DNA from: Zygaena filipendulae
Taxonomy: Eukaryota; Arthropoda; Insecta; Lepidoptera; Zygaenidae
Assembly: GCA_907165275.2 (NCBI GenBank)
Contig: OU015653.1
Location: 5,734,001-5,798,000 of the forward strand
Reading direction: 5' to 3'
Length of the DNA: 64,000 bases
Each line of letters starts with the position of its first letter. Position 1 is the stretch's first letter. Of the stretch, positions 23,210-34,745 are shown piece after piece. Under the pieces are notes generated by a model that saw only the letters and a program-made list of their open reading frames with translations, was not told where the DNA came from and made no database searches. A program made the translations under genes and the position numbers.

Positions 23210-23398
23210 TTATGCAGTTTCACCCGCGTTAATTTCGGAGCTTCCAGGGGAAAAACGGTATGAAAAGTACCCTATGTCCTTTTCTATTCCCCTTACAACG
23301 TGTATGCAAAATTTCACAATGATCTGTTGACCCGTTAATGCCTGAAAGTGTAACAAACAAACTCACTTTCACATTTGTAATAGATAAGAGTAAGGATT
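23210..23398 (-). mobile_element. Helitron-like element, type A
   Basis: A near-complete type A body on the minus strand: TTTCACCCGCGTTAATTTCG, AAGTACCCTATGTCCTTTTC, GTGTATGCAAAATTTCACAA and GTAACAAACAAACTCACTTT. It ends with GTAAGGATT, the complement of the 5' TCCTTAC. The 3' CTAG is absent at the junction with the preceding fragment. Confidence 0.8.
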
Positions 23399-24411
23399 TA
23401 ATCAAAGGTCTGCAAGCATCGTCGCTCGTGCTCGTCGCACCCACGTGATTGAAACGTAAGGTTTTGCGTTAACAAAGGACTTGTTCTAGAGTTATGTTAC
23501 ATGAGCCGGGTCCCGACGGGCTCTAGTCACGGTGCCGGCTCACCTGTAACATACTAACTGGGGTAGAACTAGTGCGAGGATAGCAATTACAAGAACTTAT
23601 ATGAGAAGATTCTACTAGAATGTATCTACGCAAAAACCTGACCTTATTACAATAATAATTCCCTTATATTAATCGTCATTATTTAAGTACCCAGGTAATG
23701 TGGTTCCACATATTATGAAATCAGCAGGGAAATAGTGCTGACACTTTTAAGCACAGGCCTTTGTAGCCTGTATAGGACTCCAGAAGCTCCATTGGACAGT
23801 ACGCCGCTTGCCACTTCATACCTGGGTGAACACTATTTTTCTAAAAAAAAAATATTGACCGAGTAAAATTTGGTTATGAGCCAGTCACTTGATTGATTTT
23901 TTAATTTATTTCGTATAGTTACGAAATAAAGTAAGATTTCGTAACGAAATCATTAACAATTTTATAATATTCAATTCAATAGGTGTCTTAGTATAAAGTA
24001 TTCCAATAATTTATCTTAGCAAATCTCGAACGTACAAGTTTCGTATTTCTTGGAGATCATATAAAACAGTAATAAATGTGGAGAGGGCAGACACGCACCG
24101 AGTCACAACACGGCCACATGTGCGGCGCGCGACCCTCGCCCTCTCAGACCTCCGAACGCTGACATCGTGATTCTATTCCTTTTTTTTTTGCTGAACAAAC
24201 GAATGGAAAATATGTTATTCTCGTCTTCGATTGGGACATCTTTAAAACAATGTCTTTTTTTATTATTCAATGACAGGTAGATACTAGTCAAATTATTTGT
24301 ATGAACTAACTATATAGAGGTGCGTCTAATGTGTACAATATTATGTATAAACGAGTATTAAAGAAAATAATGCTGCTACACTCAAAAAAATTTAATCATC
24401 ACATTAGTAAG

Positions 24412-24606
24412 GATTAAATTATAAATGCGAAAGTAACTCTGTCTGTCTGTCTGTTACGCCTTTACGCCTCAACGGCTTAACCGATCATCATGAAATTTTG
24501 CATACACGTTGTCAGGAGTACAGAAAAGGACATAGGGTACTTTTCATACCGTATTTCCCCCGGAAGCTCCGAAATTAACGCGGGTGAAACCGCGGAGAAC
24601 AGCGAG
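24412..24606 (+). mobile_element. Helitron-like element, type A
   Basis: ATTATAAATGCGAAAGTAAC, CTGTCTGTCTGTCTGTTACG, ATCATGAAATTTTGCATACA, GGACATAGGGTACTTTTCAT and the hairpin GCGGGTGAAACCGCGG are in order. The 3' terminus is ACAGCGAG, one base from CTAG. Confidence 0.85.
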
Positions 24607-24891
24607 TAATTAGATATTTTTATAGAGATTCCATTTCCAAGTTTTTGTGTGTAAAATTTGATAACACAACTGTCCGTATAAGTCTTTGAGTGCGGCGATT
24701 AATATCACTATCATAATACACGTACCTAACCCAAAAAGATGACTTTTTTACACGTATCTTGCAAAAATAACTGCACCGCTTAGAAACTGATTTCCAATTT
24801 TCTATACCTCTATTGCTTTATGAAAGTATACTTAGTTGAAATGATTGGTTTTACCTCAAATTAGGTATAAACGCACCAGTGGCGTGCAACA

Positions 24892-24936
24892 GCTTCTTTT
24901 CCAAATATGTATACCATATTGGAGAAGCTGCGGGCA
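24892..24936. other. Imperfect 45-nt hairpin
   Basis: CAGCTTCT pairs with AGAAGCTG and CCAAATATG pairs with CATATTGG with one bulge, around a short TATAC loop. A 3-nt bulge separates the stems. It is too short for a standard insect pre-miRNA, though it is shaped like one. Confidence 0.45.
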
Positions 24937-25099
24937 ACAGTTACTTTAAAATAAACATTTATAATATTTAATACTTGTATTATCATTGATTTTAGGTAGG
25001 TATGTAGCTTTCTATGAGTATTTCACAGAAGAAGATCTCATTTAACCGAAGGAAATACTTTACAGAGAGGCGGAGCACAAAGTCGTTGTGTTGATAGAT

Positions 25100-25260
25100 T
25101 TTATGCAATTTTCAGTATCTATCACCTTCAGCGCAGCAGCGGCTCGAACCCGTTGGGATTAAGTTCGATCTTTTCGCAATACTTACAGGGTAAACAGCTT
25201 GAGCTACCGCCGGCGCGGCGCTGAGTCTCACTCGCAGCCCCCCACGCCACGTCCGATCAT
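25100..25260. other. GC-rich island with exon-like signals
   Basis: On the plus strand an acceptor-like TATCACCTTCAG (25123-25134 region) precedes an open frame of about 30 codons. On the minus strand CCCTGTAAGTATTG gives a strong donor-like GTAAGTAT after another open GC-rich segment. The two readings exclude each other as a single gene, and neither protein is recognised. This may be an exon of an unseen gene, a regulatory island, or chance. Confidence 0.25.
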
Positions 25261-25556
25261 TATTCAGTTTGCGATATGTAGGTACTTGCACCTTAATAAT
25301 TAATTAAATAAGTGTATACATTGTACACCGTGATAGACCAGCGGTTGAATTCTCAGCTCTTATGCAGAGGACGAAGGTATGAGTCTAGCAGGGCCATTAG
25401 GTAACTTTTGTTGCTATCATTTTTCGGTTGCATTCGGAAACAGTGGTTATGCGATTACAATATGCACGATGTTTGTGTCAACCAAAATCAACATACAACG
25501 AAAATTGTAACTGTCTAAACCTCATTAATTACAAAACCGCAATTTCGGACAAATCT

Positions 25557-25700
25557 GAAATGAAATAAAATAAAATGAAATGAAATAAATTTTATTCGTT
25601 ACGACAACGGTTAATATGCAATAACAAAAAGAAGCACAACCAGCACAATCTCTGTGATTTGGTTTGCTGTTTTGTATCGAATGTATATTTGTAAACGTCT
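25557..25700 (-). mobile_element. Non-LTR retroelement 3' end, minus strand
   Basis: The AAATGAAATAAAATAAAATG run followed by AAATAAATTTTATTCGTTAC reads on the minus strand as AATAAAATTT-type signal plus a (TTTCA/TTTTA)n tail. This matches the tails at 14022 and 55180. Confidence 0.55.
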
Positions 25701-25756
25701 TAAATAAAAAAAACAAGAATAATTAAATAAAATTCATTTATTTCAAGCAAAATAAG

Positions 25757-25822
25757 CCACACAATTTCAAAAATTAAATATAACATTTAATTTTTGAAAT
25801 ATAACATTTAATTTTTGAAATT
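25757..25822. repeat. Local inverted and direct repeat of AT-rich unit
   Basis: TTTCAAAAATTAAAT, TATAAC, ATTTAATTTTTGAAA, TATAAC and ATTTAATTTTTGAAA are arranged as one inverted plus one direct repeat of a 21-bp unit. It sits at the downstream edge of the RT fossil, so it may be the remnant of a retroelement tail. Confidence 0.7.
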
Positions 25823-25828
25823 TTTTGC

Positions 25829-26062
25829 ACTGCTAGACTCAAATACCATGCACTGATTCTTTGTCACATTATATTTTAGTCCATGGCCACAGGCGAATTC
25901 TTCACCAATCCGTATCAGTCTCCTTAAGTCACAGACGGCGCACTCAGTAGCACCATGTCGTCTGCGTAACTCAGATTGTTGAAACATAAATGACATACAC
26001 CATCAATATGACAGCTGACATGCTGACTACCGAGCTCAACGATTAAACCATTTATATACAAA
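25829..26062 (-). pseudogene. Reverse transcriptase fragment of a non-LTR retrotransposon
   Basis: The minus strand first encodes a stretch with LYINGLIVELGS, then HVSCHIDG, then the catalytic YADD motif (codons at 25968-25957) followed by MVLLSA. After a frameshift near 25938 it continues with VCDLRRLIRI, EEFACGHGLKYNVTK and CMVFES. This is the palm region of a LINE reverse transcriptase, where the two aspartates bind catalytic metal. About 78 codons of a ~250-residue domain remain. It is broken by the frameshift, by loss of both flanks, and by a Helitron directly upstream (26063). It resembles the lepidopteran HGLKYN-type RTs; the clade is not certain. Confidence 0.85.
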
Positions 26063-26199
26063 CTAGCTGAGCGGAAATTACGGGATCTCTTCTCTGTATC
26101 CCTGACAACGTGTAGGTATGCAAAATTTCATGATGATCCGTTGAGGCCTGAATGCGTAACAAACAAACAAACTCACTTTTACTTCTATAATGGTAAGGA
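26063..26199 (-). mobile_element. Helitron-like element, type A, internally deleted
   Basis: CTAG at 26063-26066 preceded by A, and GGA at 26197-26199 followed by T, give the two expected ends. The 3' hairpin is deleted (CTAGCTGAGCGGAAATTACG joins directly). It retains ATGCAAAATTTCATGATGAT and AACAAACAAACAAACTCACT. It sits at the upstream break of the RT fossil. Confidence 0.8.
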
Positions 26200-26309
26200 T
26201 TAAACTATGCAATGTTTCTGATTAATATTAGCAAATTATATAAACAAAAGTTACATAGTGGAACTATAAGGTCTCTGGATTTTTTCTGATCTATGTACAA
26301 AACTAATGG

Positions 26310-26420
26310 ATTAGATTTTTTTTTATGTCATAGGCAAACGGGCAGGTCAGGCCACGGGCAGGCCCATGGACATCTGCAACACCAGAAGGCATGCAGGTAC
26401 GTTGCCGACCTGGAGCAGCA
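26310..26420 (-). mobile_element. Dispersed lepidopteran repeat with T-run head
   Basis: A T-run, then TATGTCATAGGCAAACGGGC, AGGCCCATGGACATCTGCAA, CACCAGAAGGCATGCAGGTA and CGTTGCCGACCT. This order matches a very common lepidopteran retroelement end ('ggcaaacgagcag', 'cccatggacacccgcaacaccagaagg'). In minus orientation the T-run is the poly(A) tail. The region to about 26700 may belong to it; a 116-codon minus frame across it is not a gene. Confidence 0.6.
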
Positions 26421-28170
26421 GTTGGAACTGGCTTTCAAGTGAAGCTGCCGGAAAACACCGTTAGGTGCATGGCGACAGATTTTCAACTTAAAGGTGGTAG
26501 CTAGCCAGTTGGACACTGGAAAGTGCCCTACCACCATGCTATGGGAACCTATGCCTGTTTTTTTGAACCTACCCTTGGCCGCATTTGATCCGAACGCACC
26601 AATCACTGACCTATCAACTGTGTAAACAAGCGATATGATGAAAGAGAACATGGTCAACAATCGTGAGGGAAACTGCACGAGTTACATGCAATTCGAAAGC
26701 GTGTGTGAAGTCCACTTATCCACAATGCGTCCATGTGGAAAACAAATTTTAAATTCGAATACAGTTTGAGTACCGATATCATACGATTAGGTATATGCCG
26801 TCGAGATTGTGAGTTAAATTTAGAGAGTGATAAACAGAACTAGCGGCCAATATTTTTATTGATATAAATATAGTTATACTGTATGATATATACAGGTTTT
26901 CTAACTTTTTCGATTAGGAAATACGATCAAGAACTAACTCCTTGACTTTTTGCTTCGTTCAATTTACGTCGAGGTAATTTATTTCTGTGAGCAATTGCAT
27001 CCAGTAGCTGTAATGCAGTTCTGTCAAAATGCATTACGCGCAGCATTGAAACTGCAAAACTTTTACGTGTTTTGCAATATTTTTTCTATTGGATATTGAC
27101 ACAAATTAAAATTTAATTATACCTAGGTAAGTATATCCATTTTATCAATTTGATACTTTTTTATCAAGATCGTTAGTTTGTGGATTTGTGAATAAAGATG
27201 AAACAGAAACTTAGACAAAGAAAAACATAAAAGTTTATACTGTTGCGATATGCACGGAGGTGCCTATAGAATATTTTTTGTTCATAGAACAATTTCCAAT
27301 TTCACGGTTCAATCTTTGCACGCTCGAGGTGAATATGTAAAAGGACATTCGCTGGTGTCAACAAAGTATAATGGTTTCGCGCTAGTTCGCGATACACATA
27401 CATCAACAGTAGATTCGTGATATAATGTTATAGAGCAAAAAATTGTGTGTATTTGTGTACCTAAGCACATAAGATCTAAAACTTTTTGTGTTTAAAACGC
27501 TACTTGTTAATAACTAAACGAACTACCATTTATAAATTTAATTATCACATTCACGAAAATTCTTAATGTGTAATTGAACGCGCAGCGGAAGCGGAACGTA
27601 ATAATATGATTTTCTTACCGTGGACAATGAAGTTAAATAGCTAATTACAAAATGCACTGTGCAATTTGTGTAATCGACAACTTTAGAAAATATGTTAAAT
27701 TATTACCAACGAATTATCTTGTCTTCAACGAGAAATGGCTCGTATAATACAACTTTAGGGGAAAATGGAAAGTATGGGCAGCGAGCGACTTCTGACAAAT
27801 TATTTAAGAACGTGTGTAAGGGAACGTGGAGCATTATGTGCGTGATTGATAGCGCTGATAGCGGACGGAGAGGCGTTTTCCTTTTAATCTATTCCTTCCT
27901 ACGTAAACACTAGTTGTTTCAAACGACACCGCCCGCGTGGTGTTAATTTTTAACCCAAGAAGTATCAGAACTTTTTTATTCTCTATTCATATTTTCACTC
28001 CTCCTTGCCCATTTTATCTTTTTAGCGGTTAAATTTCTATAAACCCTGTTTTAATGCTCACCTACGCTACATGGCTAATATACAGTGCTAAATTTCTAGG
28101 TTCTATTAAGTGGATTGGGCTCTGCGTTAATATGTCAGTAGGACACTCAGTTTGTCTTTTTATATGCATA
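26421..28170. other. Noncoding stretch
   Basis: No known repeat or gene recognised. Isolated open frames of about 70 codons (for example 27692-27913) have no family resemblance. Confidence 0.3.
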
Positions 28171-28370
28171 ATTAGCCTACCTGTGCCCCGCGATTTTTCC
28201 CGTGTGAGTTTCGGAATTCCCGCAGGAACTCCAAAGTCGCCTAATTTACTCCTTATAACATCAGCTAATTATTAGCAGTGAAAGTCCCGTCAAAATCGGT
28301 CCAACCGTTTCGGAGATTCATCCGCGTGAGTTTCAGAATTCTTGTAGGAACTCTAAACCTCTTTTATTCT
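28171..28370 (-). mobile_element. Helitron-like element, type D, followed by a partial second 3' end
   Basis: GTGCCCCGCGATTTTTCCCG, TGAGTTTCGGAATTCCCGCA, GGAACTCCAAAGTCGCCTAA, and GTCCAACCGTTTCGGAGATT form a type D copy to 28320. At 28321 a second hairpin-side block (CGCGTGAGTTTCAGAATTCT, TGTAGGAACTC) starts, so two 3' ends lie in tandem in the same orientation. Confidence 0.75.
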
Positions 28371-30389
28371 TCTTCTCCTAACAATAACAAACACAACGAA
28401 AAAAGAATTTGGTTCAGCCGTACACGCGTGATGCTATGATCAAAGGAAATAGGGATAAATTTTTATGTTGAGGTAGGTACCTATATAGACTACCAACATG
28501 CTAACCTAAAGTGAGATTTTTTTGTGGATTTACCATCAAGGGATGGATTTTGTCAAAGAGGTCAGTGCTACCTGTATATCAATCAGTAAGCTTCAATGTA
28601 ATAATTGTAAAAAAATAATTACATCGGCTATCTCACAACACTTTGGTAATATAGGTTCTTTAATTTACCCTAACTAGAGAAAAAAATTAGATGATTGTCT
28701 CTCGAGTCATTATTAAAGCGAGTGATTGGTTGGATGTTTAATTTATTTTAAATGGGGTTATTTTTCTAGATAAGGTTATTTTTTACTTTATGGCAAACGT
28801 TGTTTTTTGTTAAAGACAATTTATTATAAAAATATTTAAAATCCATTAAATTTGTGCCTAAACAAAATAGCTTATTTCATGTTATATGGGGGATATCCAT
28901 CATCTTTATATCGCGCCCAGTTGTAACGGCATAAAGGTTGTTACGGATATTAGGCGGAATTAACAACAGTTTGTGACGCTTTTGACATGGAAAAATGCGT
29001 TCACGAATCGTTTATTGCTTGACAGTAAACATGGGCGTCCCTTGAAAATGGTGCTCAAATTACCCTATGTTATGTTAGTGTTAACTGTGAAGTAATAAGT
29101 TTCTATATATTGTATGAACATATCATATTATGACGATAACGTTTTTTACGGATATTTGTTTAGTATTTGTGCAATTAGGACCCAAGTCAAAATGACCCAT
29201 TATGATAATACATAAAAGTAGATTGAAAAAAAAAAGGTTACTGCTTAAAATATGTATTACTTTGTTTTCTATTCTTAAGGAATATAATACGTTACAATAT
29301 TTAAAGAACATAATATTTTAAAGAAAATAATGTAAAAACATCTAGCGAAGAAGTAGTAGGTAAAATCAATCCTATCGGAGTAAAAGCCACTTTTAAGTCA
29401 GCAGCGTGGCTAAACAAACTTGAGAACCCGAAGGGAAATAACGATATCAAATAATTTCATTTCAATTACGAGAAACATTACTTATTTATTAGTATTTATC
29501 ACATGAACCCTGTAAATTGTACCTAACAAAATACTGATATAATACTCATACCACAACATCAGAAGTAACTTTCGTGTGAATCGTATAATGGTTCCCCATT
29601 CATATTTGTTTAAATGCTATTTATCAGTGAACGAGTTGAGGTATTATGTATTTATGATGATGCTCAGTTCTGTAAGTCGGTTTGTGATAATACTATGAAT
29701 ATTCAAGGCTTCGGTCGTCCCTGAGGATGGAACCCTTCCGAGCATGAGAAAGCGCGGACGGTAAGTTTCAAAACAATATGATATTATCGCGGCATTTCGT
29801 CGGTCCTAATAAGATTTACTTCAATATTAATACGCATCATAGCGTCCTTTATTTAAAGGTATTATCTATAAATACAGTATTGTACCTAACGTTACGCGTT
29901 TTCATTAATACCCTTACATGTACGAGTAAATACATAAATCATGGCCATAACGATGGGAAGTATGTAGGTTGTATAGTGGTATTTTATAGCCAATGGTTTT
30001 GTATGAGAGCCTGGTATTATTCGTTTCTGTTTTGATATTAAAAGAACAACCCTTCTATTACAAAATAACATTGTCCTCCAACCTTTAGCTTCATAAAAGA
30101 GCGAAATGATTAATTGTTTTTCCAACCTCTTCAAAACAGTGCCTTATTCTTTTAAACGTTTCCGTTATTTTCCACCTCGATGACGGTGAGCGGGTGATTG
30201 TAGACTATTAATAATAAATTATGACTTAAAATATCAAAACATCTTTTTTTGTATTTTCGTCTGGACTTTTGGTAGAAAAATATACATTAGACAAGCCATC
30301 TTTCTCAGAGTGTATTATTAATAATAAATTGGGATACTTATAGTCTTTAGTATTCATGATTGTATTTTTTAATGAGTTAGTTCAATTTA
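28371..30389. other. Noncoding stretch
   Basis: AT-rich unique DNA. TTCGGTCGTCCCTGAGGATG near 29711 is a GC-richer island with no identity. No gene recognised. Confidence 0.3.
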
Positions 30390-30726
30390 AACGGTTTCAC
30401 TCGCGTTCACCCAAGGGATTAACTATGAGAAATCATTAAATCGCGACATCTAATTTAAATGAAACAAGGCTATATGTAGCGCCCGGCTAACCTTAATCTA
30501 CCTTTGAATACCTCATTGCAGTTCGTTCAGTAGATTTGGAGACTATCATAAATGGACAGACAGATAGACAAACAAACCTAAAATAATTTTAATTACTCTT
30601 TTAATAACTCTTTTTATTGGTGGTTGGTTACTCTTCTTTTATCGCTCCTCTTAATTTTCGGTAAATTTTTTGTTAAAAATGTTGAGTTGCAAAGTCGCGG
30701 ATGCTACTCTTTTATCATCTCTGGAT
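30390..30726 (-). mobile_element. Helitron-like element, type B (diverged)
   Basis: The type B order is kept: CGGTTTCACTCGCGTTCACC, AATGAAACAAGGCTATATGT, AGCGCCCGGCTAACCTTAAT, GACAGACAGATAGACAAACA, GGTTGGTTACTCTTCTTTTA and GATGCTACTCTTTTATC. It has an extra ~20 bp before the GGTTGG block. The CTAG end is eroded. Confidence 0.75.
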
Positions 30727-31034
30727 AGATTCTGGTTGAGTCTTAGTTGATAATATGTATTTTACAATTTTACATATTTAAATATGTATTAAAGCAGGTC
30801 AGTAGGTAACTAGTTTCTGAGTTTATTCGTCACAAACGTACAAAAAGTAAAATAAAAATCATTTCTATTTATAATGCTGGTATTAGATTATTATTGTTTT
30901 ATATATATACATTTTTTCTTTTTTATTTGTTTTTTTATTCACCATTCACAATTACCTAACTTCAAATTACAGGATTCTTCTTCTTATTCTGTTTCTTGCT
31001 CTCGCTGTGAGATGCGTGGTCCGAGTGTCGTCAC

Positions 31035-31140
31035 ACATTGTCTATAATGTATGTATGTAGTTATGTATGTATTTATATGAATGTTTATTTGTATGGTTAT
31101 ATGTACATGTTTGTGTTCGTGTGTGTATGTATGTGTATTT
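31035..31140. repeat. Degenerate (TGTA/TATG)n tract
   Basis: ATGTATGTATGTAGTTATGT and TGTGTGTATGTATGTGTATT flank degenerate intervening sequence. A decayed tetranucleotide microsatellite. Confidence 0.75.
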
Positions 31141-31630
31141 CTTTTTTTATATTATATATTGTGCTATGTACAGATACTATATGTTATAGATGCTGATATC
31201 TTCCGAGCAAAAGCTTTTAAAATCATTTTGTACCTACGTTCCGAATTCCGATCATAAAGCCTTACATTGTTACTTTTATTTTTACTTTTAAGTTCTGTGT
31301 TACTTATTTAAGTTCTGCGTTTATTGAATTATCATCTAAATTGTTATGATTTTGTGTACCTACGTACTGCTAAATTCTGCACTTTATATAAGGGTAACTA
31401 TTATATGTAGTGTAATCTTGTAACCTAAATCTATTACATGGTTTGTAGCTGTTGTTGTCCTGAATAAACGAAAATAAAAACAAATTAAAATTAAAATATC
31501 TGCTTGTTTATTTACAATGAAGAGAGAGTATGTACCGTTTTCCATAATTCTCCATAAAACTCCAAATGACTGAAAATGGAAATTATTTTGCGTAATCATG
31601 ATGATGGGTGAAGTAGTTTAGTGCAAAAAA

Positions 31631-31715
31631 TTAAACTAAGCAGATTAGTATAATCTAGACACTTGATACTCCAAGTGTCTAGAATCTAGATTACTTATAC
31701 TAATTTGCTTAGTTT
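31631..31715. repeat. Inverted repeat / foldback, 85 bp
   Basis: AAACTAAGCAGATTAGTATA and ATCTAGACACTTG are answered by CAAGTGTCTAG and ATACTAATTTGCTTAGTTT around a 6-base loop, with a small asymmetric bulge (AATCTAGATTACTT side). Probably a tiny MITE; ends not duplicated. Confidence 0.8.
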
Positions 31716-32487
31716 ATTTTTGTCGGAACTAAGTCTTTAGATTGTTTTTTTGTTTGTAAAGCCAAGTTGAATATGTTCCTTTGAATAATGGAGTGTGATG
31801 GATGGAAATGTCTTCGCTTTTCTATAAGCACTAAACGGAGTAGTACAGTTGATTGTAAAGTCGACCGCGTGAGTATCGCGTGAGTTCAATCTATACCAAG
31901 CTCACGTGCTCTCGCTTTGAACAGAACCACTAAAAGCGAATCGCCGTAAACAAGAATTACGCCAAACCTGCATCGAACACTGCACTCTCCTTTATAGTGA
32001 CATGATAAAAGCTTCCGTTTTGAGAGTTCCAGTAAATAGAGCAAAAATTGGCCTTGCATATAATATTTTTTAATCTTTTTTAATTTCTTTCTAACCTACC
32101 ATCACCTCTTTCCAAATTGGCTAAAAATCTTTACTGAAATCAAAGATAGAACATAATTATCTACGAGTATAAATTGTATTACCCTGCTGTATTGTAGACA
32201 AATTATAATTATGAGAACATTGTGGATTAAAGTTTTGAGGTGTCGGTACGATATGTAGGTACGATAGTTACACTTAAACATAGATAAATACGTATACAGT
32301 TTTTTATGCGTAGATCGTATCTCCCAGCATCCCATCTATGCTCGTAAAGAAGAATTAGCGTGGAACATAGGTACCTACCGCTGTGTACCCTTTTATGGCA
32401 CTGCGATAACATCCCACTTTGGCTAGCGATTGTCAGTTTCATGGCCAGTGATCCGAGGATGAACAACTTCTTCGTAAATATTTAAAA

Positions 32488-32671
32488 CTAGCTGTTCCCC
32501 GCGGTTCCACCAACTTTAATTTCGGATAAAAGTACCCTATGTGTTATGCTGATGTATAAGTTAGGTACCTATATTATTGTAAAGTTTCATAAAAATCCAT
32601 TCAGTAGTTTTTGCGTGAAACATTCATGTATCCATACACACAAACTTTCGCGTTTATAATATTAGTATGGA
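32488..32671 (-). mobile_element. Helitron-like element, type A2 (nearly complete)
   Basis: CTAG at 32488-32491 and GGA at 32669-32671 followed by T. The body carries GATAAAAGTACCCTATGTGT, GTAAAGTTTCATAAAAATCC, CATCCATACACACAAACTTT-like sequence and CGCGTTTATAATATTAGTAT. It lacks most of the CCCGCGGGA block. Confidence 0.85.
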
Positions 32672-33389
32672 TCTCATTTATTTTTTGAAGTTTGTAAAAT
32701 ATAATTATTAAAATCTGGTAGTAATTTGTCAAAGTTTTGTCTAAATGTAGATATGAAATGTTTATTTTTCACGTCATTTCAGAGAATTTTGAAAATAAAT
32801 AACAACCAACGACTTTTTCTAAATTCAAATAAATTTTTGGAAAGCTCTTCTTTTAAGACTTTTGAGTGAATCTCAGGTAAGCTTGGGTGACGGTATTTTT
32901 GTCGGTACGGAGTGCCGCTGCCACTGTTTCTCTTAACGAGGCAGCCGCTTGGGGCCTAGCCCTGTGCCACGAATGGCCTGTGGAATCTTAAATACCCTAG
33001 TTAACTAACTTTTTGATCAGTCTGACTTCTCTCGTTCATTGAATGATCTTTGAATACACAGTTGAGACGAGCTAATGTGAACGTGAGGTAAGTTTATCAA
33101 CAAGAAAATTTATTTTACGTGAATGAATTATTGTATCTTAAAAATTGTATTTTCGCTTTTAGGTATGAACTGCGTGTGAATTGAAATTGAAGTAGGTATA
33201 GGCCTCGCAACGCAAACGTTAAAAGGCGTCAAAGGCTTTCAACACTCACAGGCCGTAGAGCCATCACTGCCACCACTGCAGGCTGGCAGTCGTCGCTGCT
33301 GTGAAATTTAAAAAGGATGGTGAACACGTGGCGGGCGTTCACAAATAAACTTTGTACGAGCGCCCCACTTTATGGCTTTTATGTTGTTA

Positions 33390-33860
33390 TAATTGAAGCA
33401 TTTTCCCTCGCTCAAGGTGCGCAGTGAAAAATGTAGCTTATTGAAACTCGCGGAGCATCTGGTTAAAATAATTCAGATTGAGCGCATAATATTGTCAGTT
33501 CCTTTTAAAACTAATTTATTGCTTAAAGTTGAAGCACCGCGAATCGCAATGGATCTGAGTGAAAGCTTAAAGTTTCAGTGAGGCAGTTACGCTCCCCTTC
33601 AGTGCGATCAACGTAAATTATTCCCCCAGAAGAAATCTCTAAGGGCTGAATGACGGATAAGGGACGAGCCATTTTATTGCCTACACCGGCTCGCGTTTGT
33701 AACCAACTTAAAAATCGACCCTTGAATGTTAATTGGGGGATAATATTATTCAATAGTAGCGGTCATTGATTTAATTACGAGCGCGTAGAGCCAAGTAATG
33801 TCAGTAACGGTAATTAAAGAGAGTGATGTTTCGTAAGTAAATTAAGCTGGGGTCGAGAAA
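33390..33860. promoter_or_regulatory. Low-repeat island, candidate conserved noncoding element
   Basis: About 470 bp with no transposon signature and balanced composition. It includes TTAATTAC, TAATTAAAGAG and GGTCATTGATTTAATTAC words typical of homeodomain and nuclear-receptor-type sites. Both strands have 60-75 codon open frames, none recognised. The call is from composition and absence of repeats only. Confidence 0.25.
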
Positions 33861-34624
33861 AATCTCGAAAAACACGTTGAAAAATTAAAAAAAGATCGAA
33901 GAATGTCTCTCTTTTCCATTATTTTGCTCTATAATATACGTATTTATAAACAGTAGTGCTAAGCGTAAAGAACAATAAATAATGTGGGTTGATAAGTATA
34001 ACTCCTATACTTCATCAGAGCATTGTAGAGTAGGTAGGTATATAGTCTACAATGGTAATGAAAAGATGTAATATTTATGGAGTTAAAAGTAGCCATCCTT
34101 TCTTGGTATTATCTAAGAAAAACAGAAAAATTCATACAAAGTGGAGAGTAAAGCCAGTATTTTAATAAATGTGGATAAAACAGGACCGTTTATTTCCTCT
34201 TCTAAATGGTTTATGGAAGTAATTTAGCGAGTCTGAAAGTCGTTGTAAGTGATAATTAAAAGCATGCCATCGCAGCTGTTACTGCTGTTATTTCATTATT
34301 TTAACTATTATATAATTTAAGATTATAATATAGGAATTACAAAAATACATTTAAGTCATAAAAATACATCCAGTTTTTTTTTTTATTTATTGTTATATAA
34401 AATATTAAGTACATATAATATATTCCACTAACTCTTGATCTGTGATGCATATTAGTTAAAGCACGAATACACATCTGATATGTAATTGGGTTGAGAACAC
34501 ATTCCTTTTTTTATCTGTTGACAGTGGGTAAGATATTTAAGAATAAAGTTATTCGTTTTATTGAACACCCTGATACCCTTTCGGCTTGGTGTCTGTTTAA
34601 ATTACCCTGTAGAAAAGTATGCAG

Positions 34625-34745
34625 CTTCGTCTGGTCGAAGACGCCTGAGTTAGTGGAGCACTCACCCGCGCCACATCTCACGCGGCGCCGCACCGTCGCA
34701 CCTGTTTCCTGCACTGCGCGCTTCTTTGTACAGTGGCAGAGGGTA
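34625..34745. other. GC-rich patch
   Basis: CACGCGGCGCCGCACCGTCG and neighbouring sequence contrast with the AT-rich flanks. The plus and minus frames are both open through it, as expected from GC-rich DNA lacking TA-rich stops. No protein family is recognised. Confidence 0.3.

Noticed and set aside
26328..26678. 116-codon minus-strand frame
   Set aside because: Runs through a common dispersed repeat; no domain, and a methionine start with no support.
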